Shown in pieces: positions 37,670-47,388 of a stretch of DNA of 64,000 nt. Under the pieces are notes generated by a model, which worked only from the letters and a program-made list of their open reading frames with translations, ran no database searches and had not been told where the DNA came from. Numbering within the stretch: position 1 is the first letter of the stretch; each line of letters begins with the position of its first letter. Where the stretch lies: assembly GCA_017621455.1 (NCBI GenBank), contig JAGATC010000014.1:1-64000 (forward strand), in the 5' to 3' direction. The position numbers and the translations under genes were made by a program. This stretch comes from Alistipes sp. Lineage in GTDB: Bacteria; Bacteroidota; Bacteroidia; Bacteroidales; Rikenellaceae.

Positions 37670-38614
37670 ATGAAAAGACTATTTATCGCTGTTTTGGCAG
37701 TTGCGGCACTCGCAGCGTGTAGCAAGGAGGAGGCCGTGAATATCGACCGTGGTGAGGCTATCGGCTTCAGCGCCCCATTCGTCGACAACGCCACACGTGC
37801 AGCTATTGATCCATCGTATAGTGGTACAAAATCACTTGCTTCGTTCAACGTATATGGCACAGTGACTGGTAACGCAAACACCATCAACCTATTCGATGGT
37901 GACCCAGTAACTGGCTCTATTGGCCAGGCTGTGTGGTCTTGCACTGAGGAGCAGTATTGGACACCCAGCTGTTCTTATAAGTTTACCGCTATTGCAGACG
38001 CTACAAGTGTGGCTGTAGATGGTTATGGCATGCCCACAACTATTACTTTTAACGAGAACACCACAGCTGGTGGCGACTTATTGCTTGCTACTGCAACAGC
38101 TACAACTGATGCAGATGCAACTCCTTCGCAGAACCCTGTTGCGTTTACCTTCAATCACCTTTTGTCGAAGGTTAAGTTCACGTTCAGCAAGCCTGAGTAC
38201 AAAAATACTCGCTACACTTATAAGATTACTGGCATCCAGTTTACCAATCCTTATAAGCAGGGTGTTTACAACATTACAAACGAGACTTGGGGCAGTCAGG
38301 ATATTCGCACCTCAGCTATCGACTTTGGTGTTGGTGAGGCTACTATTACCACAACGAAGCTCTCTGTTGAGTCTAACTATGCTCGCATGTTGGTGCCTTA
38401 CAATTATACCGACCTTGTCGTGTCGTTCACTATTGAGACACTACTCGATGGTAGCTCGCTTGGCACACAGACAATTACCAAGACTCTCTCGGCTAATTTT
38501 GAGAAGGGTAAGGCATACAATGTTGCGGTAACCTTGGGCGACAATAACCTTATCACCTTCACTGTTAATGAGCTTACTGGTTGGTATTCGGAGACAAATA
38601 TCTCTATTCCCTAA
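37670..38614 (+). CDS. Fimbrillin-family pilin
   Basis: 314 residues; MKRLFIAVLAVAALAACSKEE with lipobox Cys17, NATRAAIDPSYSG near 41, FNHLLSKVKFTFSKPEY, C-terminus TFTVNELTGWYSETNISIP. Last simple pilin before the tip cassette. It is followed 24 nt later by the 30-bp hairpin element that recurs inverted at 49819. Confidence 0.85.
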   Translation: MKRLFIAVLAVAALAACSKEEAVNIDRGEAIGFSAPFVDNATRAAIDPSYSGTKSLASFNVYGTVTGNANTINLFDGDPVTGSIGQAVWSCTEEQYWTPSCSYKFTAIADATSVAVDGYGMPTTITFNENTTAGGDLLLATATATTDADATPSQNPVAFTFNHLLSKVKFTFSKPEYKNTRYTYKITGIQFTNPYKQGVYNITNETWGSQDIRTSAIDFGVGEATITTTKLSVESNYARMLVPYNYTDLVVSFTIETLLDGSSLGTQTITKTLSANFEKGKAYNVAVTLGDNNLITFTVNELTGWYSETNISIP

Positions 38615-38637
38615 CGATTTACCTCTTCGGAGGCTTT

Positions 38638-38667
38638 GGCTATAAGGGTTTGACCGCCCTTATGGCC
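38638..38667 (+). repeat. 30-bp hairpin element, left copy
   Basis: Starts GGCTATAAGGG, loop TTTGACCG, then CCCTTATGGCC. Inverted partner at 49819-49848 matches at 29 of 30 positions, including the asymmetric loop. Alternative role: terminator of the pilin gene. Confidence 0.8.
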
Positions 38668-38678
38668 CCTAATAAAAG

Positions 38679-38808
38679 CGTCATTGCGAGGCGTAAGCCG
38701 TGGCAATCTCGGCGTCATTGCGAGGGCTATGCCCGTGGCAATCTAAAGAGATCCCCACGTCGCTACGCTCCTCGGGATGACATAGAGGAGAGAGTTCCTC
38801 GGGATGAC
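38679..38808. repeat. Extragenic hairpin repeats, cluster 5
   Basis: B 38679-38710 (core GGCGTAAGCC), B 38713-38744 (core GGGCTATGCCC), A on the minus strand 38748-38782, and a truncated A end (CTCGGGATGAC) near 38795-38808. Confidence 0.85.
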
Positions 38809-38844
38809 AAAGGAGAAAGAAAAAAAATAAAAACAGTTACTATA

Positions 38845-41181
38845 ATGAGAAAGATTTCGAGTTTTAGCCATTTTGTGATGCTGTCGGCCGTTGCTGCAGC
38901 CATCCTTATGGCATCGTGTATCAAGGACGAGGTTGTCGACGTTCCGTTTATCCCCTCGGAGTCGGAGACCATCTGCTTTGGTGTTGCTTCGGACTGGGGT
39001 GAGTATGAGGATGTCACTCGCAGTAGTGTAGCTCTTAACCGCACCGGTAATCACGAGTTAAAGTCTGCCGATGGCACATTCATCCTGCCTATGGGTGTAT
39101 ATGTAGAGGATGGCATCCACGCTGTTAGCGATATGCTTGAGACTCGTGGGGCAAAGGTTGATAGTAAGGATGCTATCAGCAACTTCAACGTGTGGGCTGC
39201 CCTTACCAAGACAGATAATGCCGTTATCAACTATTTCTCTAATGTAGCATACGAGAAGAATACTACCGACAATGTATTCTACCCCGTTAACGAATCCGAT
39301 GAGTACTACTGGCCAGGTAGTGGCACACTTGACTTTACAGCTGTTGCCAATGTCCCCACTTCGGGCTTTACTCCCACTATGGCTGGCAATGCTCTTGCAT
39401 CGTTCGACTATACAGTTCCTACCGATGCTACTGCTCAACCCGATATTTTGGTAGCCAATGCAGACGATGTTAATGGCAACCTTGGCACATCTGTACCTTT
39501 AAATTTTAAGCATATTATGTCGGCGGTGAATATCGAGATTGGTAAGGTTGTGAAGGGAGAAATTCGCTCTATTACACTGACTGGTGTCTATAATAAGGCA
39601 ACCTACAACGTATCTACTGGCAGATGGAATATCGACACTACCTCTAAGGATGACTATAGTGTTACGTTTGCAGGTGGTGGCGATAGCTTTACTACTACTG
39701 GTGATCAAGCTGAGGGTACCTCTGTTAATGCCAGCAATGCTACATTTATGTTTATACCCCAAGAGCCTGCCGAGGGTGCAGAGATGATTATTGAGTTCTA
39801 CGATACAACTACTGGACGTCTGTATAGTGATGCGGCAGGCGCTTATGCACCAGCTCTTCGTGGCTCTATTGCGGGCGATATTTGGGATATGGCAAAGACC
39901 ACAAACTACCGTTTATCTATAGACGAGTCGTTTACTCTTACAGTCGAGCCTACGGGTAAGAAACTTGATGCACACTATATTATTACTGAGGTAAATGTTA
40001 CTGTCGATGGTATTGCAAATTGGCAGATTGATGCCAAAGCGAATGATGGTGCAGCGGTTTCAATTATACCATATAGTTCTGCTAATCCATTAGCTAAACA
40101 AGGCTATTGGACAGATGTGGAAGTAAATGCTTCTGGAGTCGAAACAACAACTTCAGCGAGAGGTTTTAGTAGTTATACAGGATCCGGTAATCTTACTAAT
40201 GAGAAGTTTCTCCTCTTTATCCCTGAGAATGTAAGTAATCAGGATAGATCAATAGAGATAATTCTCTCAAGTACAGATACTACTAAGCCAGCTACTACCA
40301 CCAAGGTTCTTTTGCAGAAGTTCCCCAACTGGGCTGGTGATATTGGCTGGGAGGTAGTAGATGATGACGAGGCCGGTAAATTTGGTTTTAAGTGGACTCG
40401 AAAGGTTGCATATGTTTATCCTTATTGGAGATTTCTACAATCTACCGCTCGAAATCAGTGTCAATCCTATATAGATCAGTATGATGCCGGAGCTAATGGT
40501 TTTGCAACAGTTGGTACATATCGTAAAAGCATTGTACAGCATAGAGGTTATATATGGCTTGACTATACCGTATTAAATAGCGTTGAAGGTGCAGATTCTT
40601 CTATGGATGGCTATGGTAATACATTGGCTCTTTACAGACAAGCTGGTAATACAGCTACATCAGAGTTTGAAACTATCCTTGATGCGACTAAAAAATCAGA
40701 ATCTGGGCATGAGACTGAGGATCTTTTCCGAGTAGCAAATGCAGGTGATATTAGTGATGGTGCTCCTGCTGAAGAGGGTCAAGACAACGATTTGTCTGCA
40801 ATTATGGAGTATGTCCAGAAAAAGAATAGGTATTGCCTTCAGAAGCATAGTATTGATTCAGGAGATTCTGATGGTTCGGGTACAACATTTGTTCCATACT
40901 TCCAGGAAAAAGACTTAAAATGGTTCTTGCCTGCTTACGGTCAGTTCGTTGGTGATTTCACTCCAGAGAATCCTAATGATACAGCTGCCGATTATTGGTC
41001 TTCAACAACTGCAGGAGCGTCTACTGCTTATATTGGTAGCGGTGCAGAAAAGGATCGAGATTTAGAGTTTGCAGTTATCGCAGCTCGTGTAAATGAGAAT
41101 GGCTACGGTACTGTTGCCGTGACGGTGGATAATAGCGAGATGGCGGGTGGCGAGAATGGCGAGGCCCAGTGGGTGAACTAA
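38845..41181 (+). CDS. Fimbrillin-family tip-type lipoprotein with lectin-like C-terminus
   Basis: 778 residues from ATG 38845 (MRKISSFSHFVMLSAVAAAILMASCIKDE, Cys25). The frame is open 88 codons upstream, but that part only reads through the pilin end and repeats. EDVTRSSVALN near 57; fimbrillin blocks YYWPGSGTLDFTAVANVPT and LNFKHIMSAVNIEIG. The C-terminal part has KWFLPAYGQFVGDF then DYWSSTTAGAS, the DUF1566/Lcl-like pattern seen in two other tip candidates here. From about codon 395 the DNA becomes more AT-rich with different codon choice. No promoter visible; read-through from the pilin array is likely. Confidence 0.7.
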   Translation: MRKISSFSHFVMLSAVAAAILMASCIKDEVVDVPFIPSESETICFGVASDWGEYEDVTRSSVALNRTGNHELKSADGTFILPMGVYVEDGIHAVSDMLETRGAKVDSKDAISNFNVWAALTKTDNAVINYFSNVAYEKNTTDNVFYPVNESDEYYWPGSGTLDFTAVANVPTSGFTPTMAGNALASFDYTVPTDATAQPDILVANADDVNGNLGTSVPLNFKHIMSAVNIEIGKVVKGEIRSITLTGVYNKATYNVSTGRWNIDTTSKDDYSVTFAGGGDSFTTTGDQAEGTSVNASNATFMFIPQEPAEGAEMIIEFYDTTTGRLYSDAAGAYAPALRGSIAGDIWDMAKTTNYRLSIDESFTLTVEPTGKKLDAHYIITEVNVTVDGIANWQIDAKANDGAAVSIIPYSSANPLAKQGYWTDVEVNASGVETTTSARGFSSYTGSGNLTNEKFLLFIPENVSNQDRSIEIILSSTDTTKPATTTKVLLQKFPNWAGDIGWEVVDDDEAGKFGFKWTRKVAYVYPYWRFLQSTARNQCQSYIDQYDAGANGFATVGTYRKSIVQHRGYIWLDYTVLNSVEGADSSMDGYGNTLALYRQAGNTATSEFETILDATKKSESGHETEDLFRVANAGDISDGAPAEEGQDNDLSAIMEYVQKKNRYCLQKHSIDSGDSDGSGTTFVPYFQEKDLKWFLPAYGQFVGDFTPENPNDTAADYWSSTTAGASTAYIGSGAEKDRDLEFAVIAARVNENGYGTVAVTVDNSEMAGGENGEAQWVN

Positions 41182-41202
41182 CCCCACTACAGCCCCACCA
41201 CG

Positions 41203-41280
41203 ATGCGGGTATATAAAAGTATACCCACAAACCCAAAGAGTCGCCACACTCACGATGCGGGTAGGTAAAAGTATACCCAC
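41203..41280. repeat. Two palindromic GCGGGTA-type hairpins
   Basis: ATGCGGGTATATAAAAGTATACCCAC (in parts: GCGGGTATA / TATACCC) at 41203-41228 and a variant with GGTAGG at 41254-41280. Eight more copies lie at 43.7-44.6 kb. Confidence 0.75.
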
Positions 41281-41590
41281 AACGTCATTGCGAGAGTCGG
41301 CACGACTCGTGGCAATCTCAGCGTCATTGCGAGGCGCAAGCCGTGGCAATCTAAAGAGATCCCCACGTCGCTAACGCTCCTCGGGATGACAGAGGAGAAT
41401 AAAACAGCGTCATTGCGAGGCGTAAGCCGTGGCAATCTAAAGAGATCCCCACGTCGCTACGCTCCTCGGGATGACAGAGGAGAATAAAACAGCGTCATTG
41501 CGAGGCGTAAGCCGTGGCAATCTAACGAGATCCCCACGTCGCTACGCTCCTCGGGATGACGGAGAGAGAGGGACTCCTCGGGATGACGGA
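41281..41590. repeat. Extragenic hairpin repeats, cluster 6
   Basis: B 41283-41318 (core GAGTCGGCACGACTC), B 41322-41352 (GGCGCAAGCC), A 41355-41390 on the minus strand with one extra A, then two further B-A pairs (41411-41477, 41492-41561) and a truncated A end near 41570-41588. The repeated B-A pairs are nearly identical. Confidence 0.85.
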
Positions 41591-41754
41591 GGAAAACATA
41601 AGATGAGAAACAAGGGAGGGCAAGGGTTGGACCGCGATTACCCACAACCACGCCACCCCGATATATAGCGCTCGCGAGATGGAGCGCACCGAAAAACGAG
41701 TTAGGTAGAGATAGGTTTGCGGCGTATGACAGATACAACAAAAACAACTCTATA

Positions 41755-43509
41755 ATGCGAAAACTACTATTTGCCGTAATGGCACTTGCTGCGATGGCAG
41801 CTTGCGAGAAGTAGGAGCCACAGGGCAACAACGAAACAAACAACACACAGACACGCTACACGGCACGCCTTGAGGTGGCAGCCGAGGAGCACCAGACACG
41901 TCTCTACGATGCAGACCTCAACTGGTCGTGGACAGAGAGTGACGACATCGTAGGCTATCAGCTTGCGGGACTCAATCTACGCAACACGCTACAGTTTGCC
42001 GTGGCAAATAGCTCGTTCGTATGCGAGGCATTCGAGTATATGTCTACAGACCCCGCACAGTTCCACTTTGTATATCCCGCAGCCGCCGAGGTTGAGCCTG
42101 GCGTGCTTGTGGCGGTGCAGGATGGCTACTGGCGTCCCCTCTCGGTGACAACAACCGAGGCGGCACTCATAGAGTCGATGCCCACGCTCACCTTCACGCC
42201 ACTCAGCGCAGCACTCGAGATACGTGTATTTGAGGATGACAAGGCCACAACACGCACGATGACAGCAGTGAAGCTCACCGCAGAGAGCGACTTTGTTGGC
42301 AAGTGGACGCTGCAGGAGGATATGACCTACGCACAGAGCCTCGAGGGTAAGGAACTCGCAGCAGAGGGTTTCGCAACACCCATAGTGACGCTCAATATGC
42401 CCGACGCCCCCGAGGGCTTCGCGGCAGACCTCTTCACGCTCGTGCTCACCGACGCCGAGGGGCAGACGATGACCTGCAAGCTCCCCGCGATGACCTTCGT
42501 AAAGGGTAAGCGCACCGTACTCAACCTCGTATTCGTGCCAGACACCACCGAGGGCGGTGGCAACGAAGGTGGCGAGGACCCTGACCAGCCCATCACACCC
42601 GACCCCGAGGAGCCCGAGGTTATAACCGGCACCTTCACCTGCGCGACATACAACGTCGACGGCCTACCATCTATAGCGAACTCCGATGGTCCAGGCTCGA
42701 GTGGTACCAATACCATAAGCACCGCGCTTGCGGCATCGGGTTGGGATTTTATGGCTTTCCAGGAGAACTTTGAGTATAACAGCAACCTGCAGAGCTCTAT
42801 GACATCGGCATATACCTTTGGTACCCACCGCGGCTCAGTTGGCGTGGGCCAGGTGTTTGGATCGAAGGCCGATACTGACGGTCTTAACTTTGCTACGCTC
42901 AACGCCACCTGCTCGTTCTCAAACGAGGCCTACAACTCTTTCACCGATACCTATGGAGGCCTTACAGATGGTGCTAATACCTGTATCGACAAAGGATTCC
43001 GCTACTACCTTGTGACAATGGCCGATGGTGTGCAGTTCGACATTATCGTCACACATATGAACTCGGGCAGCGACACTGGTCATATTTCAGCACGCGAGTC
43101 GCAGCTCAAGCAGATTGCTGCTTATATTAACCAAATACGCTCTAATAACCGCCCAATCATCATCCTTGGTGACACCAACTGCCGCTATACGCGTGATGAT
43201 ATGTTCGGCTGCTTCTACAATCTGCTCGATGCCGACCTCACCTATGCCGACCCGTGGGTAATGTACTCGTGGGCGGGCGTCTATCCTACCCTTGGTAGTG
43301 CCTCACTTATGGTACCAAGCAAGGATTCATCGTCGACACTCACAGAGCAGACTGGCGAGGTTGTAGATAAGATTATCTATATCAATAACCCCAACTCGCC
43401 GACGCAGATTGTCGCCAATGACTATTTCAACGACACCGCATATGCGGGTATGGCTGACCACAACCCTGTTCGTGCAACGTTCACCTATACCTACACCGTT
43501 ACGGAGTAG
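41755..43509 (+). pseudogene. Fimbrillin-like / endonuclease-exonuclease-phosphatase fusion lipoprotein, interrupted by TAG
   Basis: ATG 41755 starts MRKLLFAVMALAAMAACEK with lipobox Cys17. Codon 20 is TAG (41812-41814), and the same frame then runs without another stop to 43509 (584 codons in all). About 30-265: fimbrillin-like domain (HQTRLYDADLNWSW, TPLSAALEIRVFED). About 266-292: acidic Pro/Gly linker. About 295-584: EEP fold with intact motifs: TYNVDG (Asn about 300), FQENFE (Glu about 337), THMNSG, GDTNCR (about 473), ADHNPV (about 568). Relatives are DNase I-like nucleases and sphingomyelinases. A GTG restart at 41875 would lack a signal peptide. One GAG or AAG to TAG change explains the stop. 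Confidence 0.7.
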
Positions 43510-43673
43510 TGGCGTAGACACACGAGTAGCGAATTAGTTGCTTGCGAGGAAAAAACTGGCTATGTATTACCCGTTCAACCGTTTACCCGGACCTGCATAG
43601 CCAGCCCCCTTTATCGTTCGCCCTGCAGCACTTATATCGCATATCACACTCTTCGGACAATATGTTCCGCAAC

Positions 43674-44620
43674 AATGCGGGTAGGTTTTTACCTACCCGC
43701 ATTGCTTTTATGTATGGAGAGCTCCCCCTCACCCCTCCGTCATCCCGAGGAGCGTAGCGACGTGGGGATCTCATTAGATTGCCACGGGCAAAGCCCTCGC
43801 AATGACGCGGAGATTGCCACGAGTCGTGCCGACTCTCGCAATGACATTGCGGGTATACTTTTATATACCCGTGTGGGGACGGAGGATGGAGGAGGGTCTG
43901 TGTGCGTGGGTATACTTTTATATACCCGTGTCGTGGAGGGGCGAGAGGTGTGCGGGTGTGGGTGTGAATGTGTCATTCTGAACAAAGTGAAGAATCTGGT
44001 AATCAATATAATAGTGTCAGCGTTGACTCTTTCAGATCCTTCGACTGCGCTACGCTACGCTCAGGATGACAAACACTCTCTACGTTCGTGGGTAGGTTTT
44101 TACCTACCCGTATAGTGGTGGTGTGAGGTGGATGGGCGCGGTGTGGAGTGTGCGGGTATACTTTTACCTACCCGCATCGTGGGAGAGGTGGATGTTGTGG
44201 CGGGGTGTGGTTAATAGGAAGGGCGTCATCCCGAGGAGCAACACCCCTCCGTCATCCCGAGGAGCGTAGCGACGTGGGGATCTCATTAGATTGCCACGGC
44301 TTACGCCTCGCAATGACGCCGAGATTGCCACGGGCAAAGCCCTCGCAATGACGTTGCGGGTATACTTTTATATACCCGTGTGGGGCGGAGGATGCAGGAG
44401 GGTCTGTGTGCGCGGGTATACTTTTATATACCCGTGCTATGGAGGGGAGGGACGAGAGGTGTGGGTGTGCGTGGGTCATTCTGAACAAAGTGAAGAATCT
44501 GGTAATCAGTATAATAGTGTCAGCGTTGACTCTTTCAGATCCTTCGACTGCGCTACGCTACGCTCAGGATGACAAACACTCTCTACGTTCGTGGGTAGGT
44601 TTTTACCTACCCGCATCGTG
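43674..44620. repeat. Repeat island 7: composite duplication of hairpins, palindromes and C-type elements
   Basis: Two direct copies of a composite of about 375 bp (about 43731-44113 and 44243-44616). Each has A, two B units (cores GGGCAAAGCCC, GAGTCGTGCCGACTC, GGCTTACGCC), two palindromes GCGGGTATACTTTTATATACCC, a C-type pair (43972-43997 and 44034-44070; 44474-44573 in copy two), and a palindrome with GTAGGTTTTTACCTAC. Palindromes are at 43674, 43846, 43903, 44087, 44151, 44355, 44411 and 44589. No gene is convincing in 43510-44715; open frames here are only repeat read-through. Confidence 0.85.
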
Positions 44621-44669
44621 GGAGAGCGTTTTATTGGTGTGTGTGGGTACGGTAAGGGGGCTGCAATAA

Positions 44670-44697
44670 CAAAAAAAGTCCCCACTCGGGGACTTTT
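44670..44697 (-). terminator. Terminator of the minus-strand tip operon
   Basis: Stem AAGTCCCC / GGGGACTT with loop GAGT and a U-run on the minus strand; 19 nt after the stop. Confidence 0.9.
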
Positions 44698-44715
44698 CTG
44701 CTTATAAGGGGGTTA

Positions 44716-47373
44716 TTATTCGGTAGCCGCCGCTGTATTCATCTTTCGCACACAGCGTACACGAGCCTTTTCGGTACGAAGCATATTGCCAGAATGATTG
44801 TCCTTATCGGTCATTTCATTAACTGTCTGTGTATTTCCACGTTCATCAACAAAGCTAAATGGCTCCTGGGTAATTTCCATAATATTTGGCTCATTTCCCA
44901 TACCCCATACAGGTTTATAGATATCCATATACTGACTATAGCCATCAACGCCAGAAGAGATATTATCATAACCAATACCTGATGTGTACAAGATACTTGT
45001 TGCTCGGGCAGATGTAATATCATCATAGTAATAATCAGCATATGACTGCGTAATTATGGCAGAATAGTAGTGCCCTCGACCTCTTAAGAATGCAGGCTGC
45101 GATGACCAATATGGCTTATCCTGGAATACCAAGAAGTCGGTATATGCACCCATCATAATATTCTCAATCTCGTCAATAGCAGGCAAATACCAATTGACAC
45201 TCGCTATAGAGCCATCGGCATTACGCTTATTGCGATTGTAACAATACTCTACAGCATTGTCGGGGAATTCCGCCATTGTAATTGGGGCAAAATGAGATGG
45301 AACATATGCTATAATCTCATTTGCAAAAGTGTAACCAGCATTATCTCTTCGTGTTGCAGATGTATTAGCAATATCTCGTGTAAGATAGAAATCGTAAAAA
45401 ATCTTCGTGGAAGAAGTTTGAACGAGCCAGTTCTCAATATCCGCCCAAGAACCTGTAGAGAAATAGGCCATATGTGTATGAGACAGCTGTACATCATCAA
45501 GACCCCAAGGTATACCATTATACTCAGTTTGACCATACTCTACCTCGGCATCGAAGTTATAGAGGTACTCTTCCTCATACTCGATATTGTAGGTAGTGCC
45601 GTTGTAAGTGACTGGGAATAACTCATGCTGGCTTAACACATACTCTGTAGAGAGTACTGTGCCATTAATAGTAGTCTCGGTAAATGTACCATTTGCATCG
45701 AGCGTACCACAAGTGACCTTAATAGCGCCCGAACGAACGCCTTCGCCTGCATTGGTATTCTCATCAACATAGATCCAGATACACTCACCCGCCTCCTCCA
45801 AGGGGACAACTACACTGGTGCTATTGACAAGAGTATTATTGCCAGTATCTGCAGTAGTGCCATCAACAGACAAGCCATTGACAAGGTTATAGGTAAAATA
45901 CTTACGCTTACCAGCAGAGACACCGCTGGAGATATAGATGTCCTGACCCTCATTTGCGCTACCCACGCCAAAGCTGCGCTCAAGGCGAATCCAGTTGGTC
46001 GTAGTGGGGTTGACAACTTCGACCTTAACAGCATTGATAAGCTCGTCCATATTATCTACCTCCTCGCTCTTGCGAATACGCATAGGGCGCACCTCGAAGT
46101 GTGAGTCGAGCAGGGTCTCACGACGAAGCGAGATGATAACGGGAGACTTACGCTCAACGTCGACACGGTGGTCGATAGATACGGGAATATTGTCCGTAGG
46201 ATCGTAGTCAACCATATCGTCGGTAGCTGATATACCTCGGATGGTGATATAGTTGAAGTACTCACGGTTGCGCTGAACGTCGAAATTGCCGTAGTTATCC
46301 TCGCCGAGGTAGATTTTATAGTTTACATCGTAGAGGTGGTTTTGGTGGTCGCGATATACGCCGGTAAGTGTTACATAGGTGGCATTCTGTCCGGCACCAG
46401 GCAACATTGGCTTAAAGCGCTGACGATACTGCAGATCCTGGTCACGAATGGCATCGCCCTTACCAAAAGGATATTCGTAGTTGTCCCAAGTGGTTGAGGG
46501 TGTCAAGTAACGCTCGGGAAGGTAGAACGAGAAAGTTACTGTATTTGCACCAATAGCGATATTTGTGAGGCTTGTAACCTCCGTGCGGGTAATAGGAGCA
46601 ATAACAGCAGCTTCGTCGTTTGTCGAGCGGCTGAAATCGACATTATCGGGAACATTGGTGATAGTATAAGAGTCGAGCACAAAGCGTGATGCCAACTTGT
46701 CGGGGATATTCTGGTCGGCAGTCACCTTAATGGTAAAGTTGACCTTGGCATACATCGCTGCAAGAGGGATGGTCAAAAGGTCAGACTCTTCGCCATCGAT
46801 AAGGGGCAGACTGGGATTGGTCTCGCTACCGGGCTTAAGGATAAACTCCTTGCCATCGCCATCGGCGGTATAGCCCTTATCACCCAACGAACCCATCATA
46901 GGGAAACCATTGGTGGGGATATCGATGCCACTTACTTTCGATACCTGCTCCTTCATCTCGGTAAGGGTATTAGCCGTGGTGAAGTTCTCCATCTCGGGGC
47001 AGTTCGCAAAGACATACATAACATAAGGAGTATCTACCTTATAGATGTAGTCACCGTTGGCATTACGAATCTGACGGTCGATGGTAAAGAGCACCTCTGA
47101 ACCAGGCTTATACTCATAGAAGACACAGTTGCCAATAGCACCATTCTCAACGGGAAAGAGTGCTACTGCCATATTGTTAATCTTACCCTCGGTCTCGCTA
47201 TCCTTGGTGCTTCGAGTGTCGACAACGTGGTCGTCGAAACGTGTGATGCGACCCATAACTACAATCTTATCGCCGCTTGGGGTCACAGCTACAGGGGTGT
47301 CGATGTTGTCTACAGCGCACGACGTGGCTACAACAAGTGCAATAACTGCTACAATAAATCGTGTATATCTCAT
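44716..47373 (-). CDS. Large DUF4906-like pilus tip lipoprotein with lectin-like C-terminus
   Basis: 885 residues; lipobox VVATSCAVDN with Cys19, HVVDTRSTKDSE near 52. The N-terminal domain (KINNMAVALFPVENG, PYVMYVFANCPEM) and SFYLPERYLTPSTTW fit the DUF4906-like group. The C-terminal 150 residues hold NWYLPAIDEIENIMM, KPYWSSQPAFL and ARVRCVRK, the DUF1566/Lcl-like signature. Last of three genes; 15 nt after its neighbour. Likely the distal adhesive subunit of this cassette. Confidence 0.7.
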   Translation of the reverse strand: MRYTRFIVAVIALVVATSCAVDNIDTPVAVTPSGDKIVVMGRITRFDDHVVDTRSTKDSETEGKINNMAVALFPVENGAIGNCVFYEYKPGSEVLFTIDRQIRNANGDYIYKVDTPYVMYVFANCPEMENFTTANTLTEMKEQVSKVSGIDIPTNGFPMMGSLGDKGYTADGDGKEFILKPGSETNPSLPLIDGEESDLLTIPLAAMYAKVNFTIKVTADQNIPDKLASRFVLDSYTITNVPDNVDFSRSTNDEAAVIAPITRTEVTSLTNIAIGANTVTFSFYLPERYLTPSTTWDNYEYPFGKGDAIRDQDLQYRQRFKPMLPGAGQNATYVTLTGVYRDHQNHLYDVNYKIYLGEDNYGNFDVQRNREYFNYITIRGISATDDMVDYDPTDNIPVSIDHRVDVERKSPVIISLRRETLLDSHFEVRPMRIRKSEEVDNMDELINAVKVEVVNPTTTNWIRLERSFGVGSANEGQDIYISSGVSAGKRKYFTYNLVNGLSVDGTTADTGNNTLVNSTSVVVPLEEAGECIWIYVDENTNAGEGVRSGAIKVTCGTLDANGTFTETTINGTVLSTEYVLSQHELFPVTYNGTTYNIEYEEEYLYNFDAEVEYGQTEYNGIPWGLDDVQLSHTHMAYFSTGSWADIENWLVQTSSTKIFYDFYLTRDIANTSATRRDNAGYTFANEIIAYVPSHFAPITMAEFPDNAVEYCYNRNKRNADGSIASVNWYLPAIDEIENIMMGAYTDFLVFQDKPYWSSQPAFLRGRGHYYSAIITQSYADYYYDDITSARATSILYTSGIGYDNISSGVDGYSQYMDIYKPVWGMGNEPNIMEITQEPFSFVDERGNTQTVNEMTDKDNHSGNMLRTEKARVRCVRKMNTAAATE

Positions 47374-47388
47374 AACGCTCTAACTTCT

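Noticed and set aside
38581..38844. Upstream extension of the 38845 gene
   Set aside because: It starts inside the previous pilin gene and reads through the hairpin repeats; the signal peptide begins at 38845.
41812..41814. Programmed recoding of the TAG (selenocysteine/pyrrolysine-like)
   Set aside because: TAG is not a Sec codon, no downstream stem or pyl genes are seen, and the position right after a lipobox is not catalytic.
43540..44669. Several short open frames in the repeat island
   Set aside because: They are translations of the same repeats (PRRYAPRDD-like peptides) and carry no independent coding signal.
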